A stretch of 64,000 bases of DNA. It comes from CAZAQV01 sp964487255 (GTDB taxonomy: Bacteria; Myxococcota_A; Polyangia; Polyangiales; CAZAQV01). The DNA is taken from contig CAZAQV010000012.1 in assembly GCA_964487255.1 (NCBI GenBank), forward strand, positions 120,945 to 184,944, read 5' to 3'. The notes beneath the pieces were generated by a model. That model was not told the origin of the DNA, searched no databases, and saw only the letters and a list, made by a program, of their open reading frames with translations. Both the position numbers and the translations under genes were made by a program. Positions 1 to 8,060 of this stretch are shown here, piece after piece (positions within the stretch are counted from its first letter, which is position 1; each line of letters begins with the position of its first letter).

Positions 1-2
1 AC

Positions 3-575
3 CGGCCGGGCTTTTCGCGAACAGAGCTTAAAGAGAAGATGGGCTGGTGGGCCTCGGACACTGCGACGCTCTATTTCGAAGACTGTCGCGTTCCGCATCG
101 CAACATGATGGGCCGCGAGGGCAAAGGCTTTCTTTCCATTATGAACAACTTCAACCACGAACGTATAGCGCTTACAGCGTGTTCTCTAGGGATGATGAAG
201 TCGTGTCTCGAAGTCTCAATCGAGTGGGCGCAGCAGCGAGTGACGTTCGGAAAGCCGCTGATCAAGCATCAAGTGATTCGCCACAAGATTGCGGACATGT
301 CCGCACGTATTGACGCTGCCGAAGCCTACCTGCACCAGGTGTGCTGGGAAGCAAACGAAGGGTCGATGCCGGTCGCGAAGATTGCCAAGTCCAAGTTCTA
401 CACCACCAAGGCGCTCGAATACTGTGCCTCCGAAGCGATGCAGATTCTTGGCGGCATTGGCTATCTGCGACCGCATCCGGTCGAACGCGTCTATCGCGAG
501 GTCAAGGTGATGGCGATCGGCGGGGGTTCCGAGGAAATCATGCGCGACCTCGCCGTCCGTCAAATGGGACTGTAA
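3..575 (+). CDS. Acyl-CoA dehydrogenase, C-terminal part (5' end outside window)
   Basis: The frame is open from the first bases of the window; the internal ATG at 39 is not the true start. The protein shows the C-terminal four-helix FAD domain of acyl-CoA dehydrogenases: RTFGK-like segment (QQRVTFGKPL), the Q-x-LGGxGY stretch (QILGGIGYLR) and the ending GGGSEEIMRDLAVRQMGL with its ExxR-type contacts. Family role: FAD-dependent alpha,beta-dehydrogenation of acyl-CoA in fatty-acid or amino-acid breakdown. Substrate length cannot be told from this fragment. The next gene starts 16 bases downstream on the same strand. Confidence 0.93.
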   Translation, partial: RPGFSRTELKEKMGWWASDTATLYFEDCRVPHRNMMGREGKGFLSIMNNFNHERIALTACSLGMMKSCLEVSIEWAQQRVTFGKPLIKHQVIRHKIADMSARIDAAEAYLHQVCWEANEGSMPVAKIAKSKFYTTKALEYCASEAMQILGGIGYLRPHPVERVYREVKVMAIGGGSEEIMRDLAVRQMGL

Positions 576-591
576 CCTGGTCTTATCGCAG

Positions 592-1134
592 ATGTTCGAG
601 GTAGAGCTATTCATTGACAAGTGCAAGCGGGCGGTCATGCAAAGCGAGCCGTGGTTTGCCGTTCGAGACCTTCTGCGAGAGGCGCTGCTTGAGCCGCGCG
701 CTGTGCTCGAGGCGTTGCCAGTCACCAAAGCTGAACTGCAGCCACTTTATTTGGGCGATGACGTCACCGTGGTCAAAGTCGTATGGGCGCCTGCGATGAG
801 GTTTCCGCCGCACGACCACCTGACTTGGGCCTGCAACGGGATTTACCTGGGCGCCGAGACCAATCAGATGTATCGAATTCGGGATGGTCGTCTCGTCGAA
901 ACGGAAATACTCAACCTTGTCCAAGGAGATGTCGGGCTCTTGATGCCCGATGCGATTCATGCGGTTCGCAATCCACGAGCTGATACATACTCCGCGGCCA
1001 TCCACGTTTATGGCGGTGGCTTTGCTAAGCTACCACGTAGCAATTGGGTGGGGAACCCGCCTGCGCAAAGACCGGCAAGCCTCGAAGAGACGCAGAAGCG
1101 ATTCGATGAAGCGAACGGCGCGAGGGTTATTTGA
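592..1134 (+). CDS. Cupin-fold, cysteine-dioxygenase-like metalloenzyme
   Basis: 180 residues with a single cupin barrel. Likely iron ligands are H74 and H76 (PPHDHLTW) and H123 (DAIHAVRN); a further His is at 138 (AIHVYGG). The arrangement resembles thiol dioxygenases (cysteine or 3-mercaptopropionate dioxygenase), which oxidise a thiol to a sulfinate with Fe(II) and O2. The substrate is not assignable here, and the cysteine-binding Arg of classical CDO is not obvious. The 3' end overlaps the next gene by TTGA, which suggests translational coupling. Confidence 0.7.
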   Translation: MFEVELFIDKCKRAVMQSEPWFAVRDLLREALLEPRAVLEALPVTKAELQPLYLGDDVTVVKVVWAPAMRFPPHDHLTWACNGIYLGAETNQMYRIRDGRLVETEILNLVQGDVGLLMPDAIHAVRNPRADTYSAAIHVYGGGFAKLPRSNWVGNPPAQRPASLEETQKRFDEANGARVI

Positions 1135-2897
1135 ACACGGCACTCAAATCCGTCGCCGCGGTGGGGCTGGTTCTTTCGTGTGGGCGCATGGTTCACGCGC
1201 AGTCGGTCGGGAATGGCGCTGAGCAGTCCGGGCAGCTGACGGTGTCGGTCGAGCGTACCGGGCGCAACGCCTCGTCTTGGATCGACGTCATGGTCTACGC
1301 GGCACCACTTAAAGCGCGGCTTGAGTACGGCGCTTTTCCTCCAGCGCTTCGGGTGAGCCAGCAAACGCTCGAGCCCCGCGCGCAGGGCGGCGGCCTCGAC
1401 GACGTCATTTTCGACCACATTCCCTATGGACGTGTGCTTGTTGTGGCTGTGCGGCGCGACGGGGCGACGGGTGTTGCGGTCATCGAACACGCGGCGCCCG
1501 GTGGCGGGCGTCTGTTCTTGCATCCGGGGCCCACTGGTTCACTCGATGTCACGTATCCGACATTCCGTGGGCGAGACCTTCGGTGTTTTCTTTCCCCCGG
1601 CCTTGGTGGCGCACCGTTCGATGAGCTGGAGTGCGGAGCTGCTTCGCTATCCTTGCCTGCAGTTTCGCGGGGCATGCACGAGCTTCTGCTCGTGGACTCG
1701 GACGGACGTGTTCATCGCTACCCGCTCTATGTTGAAATCAAGAGCGCCTGCCGATACGAGCTGGCTGCCGCGGGCGTAGTGCACGAACTTGGGTGCGAAG
1801 AGCCGGGTCCTGGGAACGACGTCATCGAACCGGACGGCTATCAAGAGCAGCGAGACATCGGCTGTGACCCCGTCGCAGGACCGGAGCCTTCCGCGCTCTC
1901 TGCGCTCCGTATCGAGGCCGAAATGCTCGTCGGTGCGCAGTGGAACCAGCCGCCCGTCGATCACGCCGCGATCGGAGCGGCGCTGAGCGCGGATTGGCGG
2001 CTCGCCGATGCCTTGCTGCTGGGCGTGCGCAGTGCGTGGCTCACGGGAGGAGACGCGGGTATCGATACCGATGGCGATGGCGAGGATGATGAAGATTCCG
2101 ACAACCCACATCTCATGCTTCTTTCCGCCGGGCCGACGCTCCGTCTCGGGAACAACAGCTATCGCCACGGCGTGACGGCGCTCGAGTTCGATGTTCGCGG
2201 CGGCGCTGGGCTCGCGCTAAACGGCGTGAGCGCATCCGGGCTGCTACTCGATTCGGGCGTTCGCTTGACGCGCGGCCCAACGCACCTGGGTCTACGATTT
2301 GCGCACGGCTTGGGCGAGCTTTCCGACTTTCGTGCGCTCCTGTTTGCGGCAGGGTTTGGCGGCGGAGGGCAAATGGATCGAGATTTTATCAGCAACGGCT
2401 GCAACGACCCGCCCGCGGATGCCTCCAGCAAAGGCTTTGTGCACGGCCTTCGCGGTGAGCTCTTGTTGGCAAGCATCGTGTTTGCAGATGGTGGAACGCT
2501 CGGCCCACCTGGGTTTGCCCTTCAGTTTTCGGTTCCCGTGCTGTCGGGGCTGTCACCGGCAATCCGTGGCGACGTGGTGTATTACCCGCGTGCGTCCGGT
2601 GACGGCGTCGTGCAGTTCGGCGGCTCTGCTGGGGTCAAGCTGCGCATCCTTTCGCGCCCGTCTCATCGACTCTTTGTGACCTCACTTATGGGTTACTCGG
2701 TATCGCTCGGCACGCAGCCGCCGCTCTTTGGTGATGGACCTTTCGTCGACTTCGGCGGCGTCTACGAGTTGACCGATGGACACTACGAAGAGGGCATTTA
2801 TGCGGGCCTTCGTTTTCGCATCGGCCTCCGCGAACAAAACGAGGCACTTCGCGCCCTCTTCGTCACACTGGCTCTCGACTACGACGCAACCGATTAG
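1131..2897 (+). CDS. Secreted or outer-membrane protein, unknown function
   Basis: 588 residues from a TTG that overlaps the upstream stop codon. A signal peptide ending near AHA-QS is visible. The first half looks like extracellular beta domains. The second half is rich in alternating hydrophobic strands and Gly/Leu, as in an outer-membrane barrel. An acidic loop DTDGDGEDDEDSDN near residue 320 resembles calcium-binding thrombospondin type-3 repeats. No enzyme motif is visible. The gene is convergent with the barrel gene at 3050-3769. Confidence 0.6.
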   Translation: MNTALKSVAAVGLVLSCGRMVHAQSVGNGAEQSGQLTVSVERTGRNASSWIDVMVYAAPLKARLEYGAFPPALRVSQQTLEPRAQGGGLDDVIFDHIPYGRVLVVAVRRDGATGVAVIEHAAPGGGRLFLHPGPTGSLDVTYPTFRGRDLRCFLSPGLGGAPFDELECGAASLSLPAVSRGMHELLLVDSDGRVHRYPLYVEIKSACRYELAAAGVVHELGCEEPGPGNDVIEPDGYQEQRDIGCDPVAGPEPSALSALRIEAEMLVGAQWNQPPVDHAAIGAALSADWRLADALLLGVRSAWLTGGDAGIDTDGDGEDDEDSDNPHLMLLSAGPTLRLGNNSYRHGVTALEFDVRGGAGLALNGVSASGLLLDSGVRLTRGPTHLGLRFAHGLGELSDFRALLFAAGFGGGGQMDRDFISNGCNDPPADASSKGFVHGLRGELLLASIVFADGGTLGPPGFALQFSVPVLSGLSPAIRGDVVYYPRASGDGVVQFGGSAGVKLRILSRPSHRLFVTSLMGYSVSLGTQPPLFGDGPFVDFGGVYELTDGHYEEGIYAGLRFRIGLREQNEALRALFVTLALDYDATD

Positions 2898-2899
2898 TC

Positions 2900-2970
2900 C
2901 CCAGCTGGTCAGCCGCGATGAGCACCCACGTCTGACACGATGAGCGCCCAGCTGGTCAGCCGCGATGAGC
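2900..2970. repeat. 24-bp direct repeat, two copies
   Basis: An identical 24-base unit containing ccagctggtcagccgcgatg occurs at 2900-2923 and 2947-2970, just after the stop of the 588-residue gene. A shortened echo (acgatgagcgcccagctgg) bridges them. It may be a small tandem duplication. No function is evident. Confidence 0.7.
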
Positions 2971-2984
2971 GTGCGAAGCCCAAA

Positions 2985-3017
2985 GAAGCTGATTTGCTAG
3001 TTGCAAATCAATGCTTC
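2985..3017. terminator. Hairpin between convergent genes
   Basis: Near-perfect inverted repeat GAAGC-TGATTTGC / GCAAATCAATGCTTC with a 5-base loop, between two genes that end towards each other. There is no long T-tract, so it may be a weak bidirectional terminator or only an mRNA 3'-end hairpin. Confidence 0.4.
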
Positions 3018-3049
3018 TGACGCGCAGCCGTGAAGAGCCAGAAATAGAG

Positions 3050-3769
3050 TCATAAGATCAGCCCCAGCCCGATGGTCCAGGCAAAGCCGTCTTGCGGGCC
3101 GAGCGGCAAGGTTGAATCTGCGCCACTGCCGAAAATCTCGAAAAACAAAAAGCTGTGGTTGATGCCCCATTCTTCGTCGAGCCGCCGCGCGGATGACGGT
3201 TGAATGAAGTCGAGCTCGAGCGCAACCTGGGCTGCCCAACGCAGGCCTAGGCTGATGTTGTTGGCGTCGTCGCGCTCGCCTGTGTCCGAGTCCCAGACGA
3301 TGGCGTCAAGGCCGATCTTGCCGGCGAATACAAATGGGATGCGTAAGTGGCGTGCGAGGGTATCGATGCGAAGCACGAGCATGCCGGAGAGCGGAAAGAG
3401 TGTCAGATGCGTCTCTTCGCCGCTTTGCGCACCCGTTGCCGTGGACGCCGTGCCTTCGTAATCTGCCCAACCGAAACCAAAACCAAGCCCGATGGGGCCC
3501 ACGTACGGAATGTGGTAGGCGAATACATCGAGTTCGAGCGCGAGCAGTAGTCCCGCGTCGTCCACAAAAAGATCGTTGGCTGCGTCAACGCCGGTGTCAG
3601 GGTTATAGGGGCCGATTCGCAGCTCGAATGCGAAACGCTCGGGCGAACCGATGGTGCGCTTCGTGTCAGCGAGTTCGAGCTCATCGAGGTAGTCGTCGGC
3701 TTGAGCCGAACTGGTGACCCACAGCGATGTGAGCGTCGCGAGGACAAGCGGTAGCGCAAGGTGCTTCAT
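3050..3769 (-). CDS. Outer-membrane beta-barrel protein (MXAN_2562-like)
   Basis: 239 residues from the ATG at 3769. That start is preferred because it overlaps the upstream gene's stop as ATGA and begins a good signal peptide (MKHLALPLVLATL...AQA). The mature part has alternating hydrophobic strands (LLLALELDVFAYHIPYVGPI, FLFFEIFG) and ends in a hydrophobic strand, as in myxobacterial outer-membrane barrels. The adjacent MYXO-CTERM-like partner is the gene order expected for the MXAN_2561/MXAN_2562 pair. The role is unknown. Confidence 0.7.
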   Translation of the reverse strand: MKHLALPLVLATLTSLWVTSSAQADDYLDELELADTKRTIGSPERFAFELRIGPYNPDTGVDAANDLFVDDAGLLLALELDVFAYHIPYVGPIGLGFGFGWADYEGTASTATGAQSGEETHLTLFPLSGMLVLRIDTLARHLRIPFVFAGKIGLDAIVWDSDTGERDDANNISLGLRWAAQVALELDFIQPSSARRLDEEWGINHSFLFFEIFGSGADSTLPLGPQDGFAWTIGLGLIL

Positions 3770-4737
3770 TGTCTGCGTCTCCATGCCAACATGCCGAGCG
3801 CGAAGAGCGCACCCAAGAGCGGCGTGGGCGATGTGCCCATGCGGCCGACACTGCAGTCTTCGCATTCGCCGTGCACGTCACAAAACCCTGCGACCTGCAC
3901 GCGCGTTACACAGACTACGCTCGACGGTTCGCTCGTGTTGCCTGCACGGTCCGTCAGCGTAATAAATATCGCAGCGCTGCCGTCATAGTCGAGGCCCAGC
4001 GACTCACCGCTGATGGTGGTCGAGTTGCTTGATGGATCGACGGATTTGACCTCGGTTGCGTTGGCCACGTCAGGCGCATCACACGAGCCAGCCTTGTACA
4101 CGGTGTACGAGTCGAGGTCTTCTTGGTTCTCGGCAGCTTTCCACGAGATAGGAATTGCGCTGTCTCCAAAGGATGTCGCGCCGTCTGAGCCTTTTATCTC
4201 GGCGGGCGCATCGGGCGCACTGAAGTCGACCTGGATCGGGATGAGCGAAAACGCGGTGATCTCACCGCGAAACTGTTGCGATTGGGTCGCAAGGACGTAG
4301 ACGTTCGTGAGACCACCCGTGGTGCTGCTGCAATCGACGAGGCTGGCGAGCGGGATGGTGACTTGCTCCTGTGCACGTCCACCGGTCTGTGCCTCGTCTT
4401 CGTTGAGCGTGATGTAGTCGCAGTCGACTTGGACGTCTTGTTCGCGGCTTGTTGCGAGCGAGCAGTCCTCACCTTCGCTGCTTCGCCAGAAGTCGAGATA
4501 GCGCGCATCGGTCGGGATGTTTGTGAATTGCAGCACCAGGTTTGGATTGGCGCTGCATTCGCTGGCGCCGACGGGGAAGCCCTGCAGATTCGTTACGGCA
4601 TTGCCCTCGCGTCCTTCGAAACTCAGAATCGTGTAGTTGATGGTTTGAGCCATCGTCAGACTGGGCACCAACAACATTGCCATGAGCGCACCCATGCGCG
4701 CGAATCGCAAAATAAGAACGTTAGGCATCTCGGGCAT
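3766..4737 (-). CDS. Secreted protein with MYXO-CTERM-like anchor (MXAN_2561-like)
   Basis: 323 residues: N-terminal signal peptide (ends near MAQ), a beta-rich Cys-containing domain, then a fibronectin-III-like segment (about 180-280; SAPDAPAEIKG, YTVYKAGSCD, LTDRAGNTSEPSSV). The C-terminus has ECEDCSVGRMG, a hydrophobic helix LLGALFALGMLAW and RRRQ. This is the tripartite MYXO-CTERM layout (Cys, helix, Arg cluster) used for surface sorting in Myxococcota. It is translationally coupled (ATGA) to the downstream barrel, so the two may form one envelope complex. Confidence 0.75.
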   Translation of the reverse strand: MPEMPNVLILRFARMGALMAMLLVPSLTMAQTINYTILSFEGREGNAVTNLQGFPVGASECSANPNLVLQFTNIPTDARYLDFWRSSEGEDCSLATSREQDVQVDCDYITLNEDEAQTGGRAQEQVTIPLASLVDCSSTTGGLTNVYVLATQSQQFRGEITAFSLIPIQVDFSAPDAPAEIKGSDGATSFGDSAIPISWKAAENQEDLDSYTVYKAGSCDAPDVANATEVKSVDPSSNSTTISGESLGLDYDGSAAIFITLTDRAGNTSEPSSVVCVTRVQVAGFCDVHGECEDCSVGRMGTSPTPLLGALFALGMLAWRRRQ

Positions 4738-4904
4738 ATCCTTCTAATGAATAGCAAATGCCGCGCCAAGTGAAACTATTCGGGTTTTGATGGCCTGGCG
4801 CCATGTCCAGCGACAACTTGGCAAAGCCGAAGGGCTGGGATGACAAATCCCGCCGTCTTTCCGCCCGAGCTTGCTCGGCTCCCTGAGGCCTTTGGCCCGT
4901 TTGT

Positions 4905-5924
4905 TCAGTGCGCTGCGAGCAGGCGTTCGGCGATCTGAACGGCGTTGAGCGCTGCACCTTTGAGCAGGTTGTCGGCGACGACCCACAGTTGAATGCAGTT
5001 TTTGTTGCCGCCCACGTCATCGCGGATGCGTCCAACCAGGACCTCATCGACACCGTCTGCATCGATGGGCGCGGGATAGGTGCCCGAGCCCACGAAGTCG
5101 TCGACCACGCGAACGCCAGGCGCCGACGATAGATGTTCGCGTACGCGTGATGCGGTGATCGGATAGCGTGTGTCGATGGTGACCGATTCGGCGTGGCCGT
5201 TAAACACGGGGACGCGCACCGAGGTGGGAGAGACGCGGATCGCGTCGTCTGACAAGATCTTCTTTGTCTCGCGCACCAGCTTGAGTTCCTCTTCGTGATA
5301 ACCCGTGGCGGCGTCAACCGGCCATGACATCAGCAGGTTGCCTGCCAGTTGTCCGGGCAAATCGTAAGGTTTGACCGGCCTGCCAGCAGCGAGTTCCTCG
5401 AGCTGTGCGTGAAAAGAGCGCACCGCATTTGCGCCAGCCCCGCTGATGGCTTGATAGGTAGAAATCGTAATGCGCTCGATTCCGACGAGGTCGTAGATGG
5501 GCTTGAGAGCCACGACGAGCTGGATGGTGCTGCAATTGGGATTCGCGATGATGCCTTTGGGGCGATGCGCCGCCGCTTCCATGTTTACCTCGGGTACGAC
5601 CAGCGGTACCTCCGGGTCCATGCGCCAGGCCGACGAGTTGTCGATCACCGTGGCCCCGCACTGCGCAGCGATGGGTGCCCATTCGCGAGAAGGTCCCCCG
5701 CCGGCAGAAAAGATTGCAATATCGATGCCTTCAAAGGCCTCTTTGGAGACCTCTTGCACCGTGATCGTGTCCCGGCCAACAGAGACCTTCTTACCCGCGC
5801 TTCGCGCTGAAGCGAGCGCGCGTATTTCGCGGTGGGGAACCTCACGCTTCGCAAGGACCTCCAGCATTTTGGTCCCGACGAGGCCGGTGGCTCCAAAAAC
5901 TGCGATTGCAGGCGGATGACTCAT
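4905..5924 (-). CDS. asd: Aspartate-semialdehyde dehydrogenase
   Basis: 339 residues, full length. It makes aspartate semialdehyde from aspartyl phosphate with NADPH, for lysine/diaminopimelate, threonine and methionine synthesis. Visible features: N-terminal GATGLVG nucleotide-binding loop, catalytic C131 in NPNCSTIQ, and catalytic H244 in VFNGHAES. The divergent TolC-like gene starts 65 bp away, so that gap holds both promoters. About 165 bp downstream, up to 4737, holds no gene; it contains a small CCGAGC-TT-GCTCGG hairpin. Confidence 0.95.
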   Translation of the reverse strand: MSHPPAIAVFGATGLVGTKMLEVLAKREVPHREIRALASARSAGKKVSVGRDTITVQEVSKEAFEGIDIAIFSAGGGPSREWAPIAAQCGATVIDNSSAWRMDPEVPLVVPEVNMEAAAHRPKGIIANPNCSTIQLVVALKPIYDLVGIERITISTYQAISGAGANAVRSFHAQLEELAAGRPVKPYDLPGQLAGNLLMSWPVDAATGYHEEELKLVRETKKILSDDAIRVSPTSVRVPVFNGHAESVTIDTRYPITASRVREHLSSAPGVRVVDDFVGSGTYPAPIDADGVDEVLVGRIRDDVGGNKNCIQLWVVADNLLKGAALNAVQIAERLLAAH

Positions 5925-5988
5925 GGCGCGGAGCCTAGCCCGAATAGACCTTTGCAGAAAGCATCGACGCGCCTACATTCCCTGCGCG

Positions 5989-7521
5989 ATGCTACGCACT
6001 ACGTTCGATCAAGAGTTCAAACGGGGGATATTGCTCGGCTTCTGGGCCGTTGTGGGTGTGGCGTGCGTCGCGTCCGCGCAGGCGCAAGCTGCGCGGAAGG
6101 GCAAGGCTGATGAGCAAACGCTTGATCATGAACAGTCGGCGGTGCAAAGGCTCCAAGATCCGAACGGACTGACGCCGCGACAAGTTACCGCGCGCGCCCT
6201 CAAGTTCGCCCCACAGGTGCGCCTCCAAGAGGCCAAGCGGATGGCGGCTGAAGCCCTCCGTGATCAGAGCCTCGCGATGGCGCTCCCGGTGCTCGACCTA
6301 AGCGCGCGCTACACACGCATCTCCGACGTCGAGCAGGGCGGCTTTGGAGCGCAACCTGATCCCGATGCGCAAGCGAACTATCAGGCCTTACTCTCGCAAG
6401 TGGACGACCCGGAGGCGCGCCAACTCTTCGAAGTGTTTCGCCAGCAATCGGAGGCGCTCACGAGTTTCGAGTTTCCAATCTTGCTCAATCAATACGCGCT
6501 CAACGCGAACCTTCGATTTTCGATTTCTGACGCACTCCTCCTTCTCTTTTTATCGGTTCCCGCGAATGAGGACTTCATGCGGGCGCAACAGCTTCAGGTC
6601 GAGGCGGCGCAGGCGGACGCGGCGCTAGGTGCGCTCAAGGCCTACTATCAACTCGTACGTGCTCATTTGGCGCTCGAAGTTGCCGAAGCTTCGAAGGTGC
6701 AGGCCGAGCGTCAGCGCGACCGTATCAAGGTTGTGTTTCAAGCAGGGGCAGCAGCCCGGCCCGACTTGCTGCGCATGGAGGCCCAGGTGGCTGCCGCGGA
6801 CCTCAGCGTCGTTCAAGCACGAGGCAATGTCCAGGTTGCCGAGAGTGACTTGCGTACACGACTTCAGCTGAAAGCCGACGAGCCGATTGCGCTGCAAATG
6901 GAGGTCGAGCGCTTTCCGCCCTTGCCGGCACAGGCAGGCGATGCACTCGTGCAAACCGCGCTCACACGACGCAAAGAGATGGAGGCGCTGCGACTCACCG
7001 TGCGCGCACAGGACAAGCTGGTCGACATGCGCTCGATCGATCGGTTGCCGAAGCTCGAGCTTGGGGGAAACATTGACTACGCAAATCCAAACCCGCGCGT
7101 GTTTCCACAGACGGAAGAGTTTCGGACCACCTGGGACGTCTCTGTGATCTTGCGCTGGTCACCTAACCGATTGCTGACCGGTGGCGCACAGATGGCAGAG
7201 ACCGAGGCGCAGCTCATGGAGTCGCGGGCGCAACTAGAGAGCTTTTCTCGTGCCGTGCAGCTCCAGGTTTTGTCTTCGCTTGCCCAGCTGCGTAGTGCCC
7301 AAGCGTCGATCGAAGCCGCGAAGCGTTCGGTCGAAGCCGCTGAGTCCGCCTACGACTTGCGTCAAAAGCAGTTTGCTGCGGGTGCGACCACCACGACCGA
7401 GATGATCGACGCGGAAGTCGAGCTGGCGCGCGCGCGGTTGCAGTACGTGGACGCCGTGGTCGGCATTCACCAGTCGAACGCGAACCTCAATCACGCGACA
7501 GGCAAGCTCGCGGTCAAGTAG
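5989..7521 (+). CDS. TolC-family outer-membrane efflux protein
   Basis: 510 residues from the ATG at 5989, chosen because it is followed by a signal peptide (GILLGFWAVVGVACVASAQAQA); the frame is open further upstream. Two long heptad-rich helical segments (about 200-290 and 400-490) match the OEP alpha-barrel repeats, e.g. QLQVEAAQADAALGALKAYY and SRAVQLQVLSSLAQLRSAQA. The family forms the outer-membrane channel of type I or RND export systems. No inner-membrane or adaptor partner is adjacent, so the substrate is unknown. Confidence 0.88.
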   Translation: MLRTTFDQEFKRGILLGFWAVVGVACVASAQAQAARKGKADEQTLDHEQSAVQRLQDPNGLTPRQVTARALKFAPQVRLQEAKRMAAEALRDQSLAMALPVLDLSARYTRISDVEQGGFGAQPDPDAQANYQALLSQVDDPEARQLFEVFRQQSEALTSFEFPILLNQYALNANLRFSISDALLLLFLSVPANEDFMRAQQLQVEAAQADAALGALKAYYQLVRAHLALEVAEASKVQAERQRDRIKVVFQAGAAARPDLLRMEAQVAAADLSVVQARGNVQVAESDLRTRLQLKADEPIALQMEVERFPPLPAQAGDALVQTALTRRKEMEALRLTVRAQDKLVDMRSIDRLPKLELGGNIDYANPNPRVFPQTEEFRTTWDVSVILRWSPNRLLTGGAQMAETEAQLMESRAQLESFSRAVQLQVLSSLAQLRSAQASIEAAKRSVEAAESAYDLRQKQFAAGATTTTEMIDAEVELARARLQYVDAVVGIHQSNANLNHATGKLAVK

Positions 7522-8004
7522 GTGCGAAAGAAGACCAATAAGTCGCGGCCCGGTTCGCATCTCACGGTCGTCGCAGCCGGCATTGTTCGGCGCACCTTCG
7601 CTTTCGAGCGATACCGCGATCCGGACTTGTGCGACCGCGTGCTCATCACGCGCCGTCCAAAAGGACGACACTTGAGCGGGCTGTGGGAGTTTCCTGGCGG
7701 GAAGGTCGAGCGCGCGGAGGACCCGCGCGATACGGTTGTGCGAGAGATTCGCGAAGAGACCGGTCTTGAGGTGAGCGTTGGCGATGTCTTTGAAGTGACG
7801 TTCCACGCGTACCCCGAAAAAGATGTGCTGCTCCTGTTCTTTGTGTGCGATTGGATCGAGGGCGAAGTGCGTGACCTCGAAACGGACGGACACCGCTGGG
7901 TCACGCTCGAAGAGCTCGACTCGTCGGACATGCCGGCGGGCGATGTTCCGGTGCTCGGTAAACTCTGGGCCAAGCGCTTGGCCTTTTTCAAACGCGCCCG
8001 GTAG
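7522..8004 (+). CDS. Nudix hydrolase, MutT-like
   Basis: 160 residues starting at a GTG directly after the TAG of the upstream gene, which suggests coupling. The complete Nudix box (GX5EX7REUXEEXGU) is present as G-KVERA-E-DPRDTVV-REIREETGL. The 'SGLWEFPGGK' lead-in is typical of MutT/8-oxo-dGTP diphosphatases, which cleanse the nucleotide pool, but the substrate is inferred from resemblance only. Confidence 0.88.
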   Translation: MRKKTNKSRPGSHLTVVAAGIVRRTFAFERYRDPDLCDRVLITRRPKGRHLSGLWEFPGGKVERAEDPRDTVVREIREETGLEVSVGDVFEVTFHAYPEKDVLLLFFVCDWIEGEVRDLETDGHRWVTLEELDSSDMPAGDVPVLGKLWAKRLAFFKRAR

Positions 8005-8060
8005 GTCGAGCGACAATAACGCTGCCTCGCGGGAAGCAGAGCGTGTTAGATCCGCGGTCG

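Noticed and set aside
4721..5317. Long alternative frames opposite asd and elsewhere in the core
   Set aside because: They lie inside well-identified genes, are Arg/Ser/Pro-rich as expected for shadow frames of G+C-rich DNA, and show no domain.
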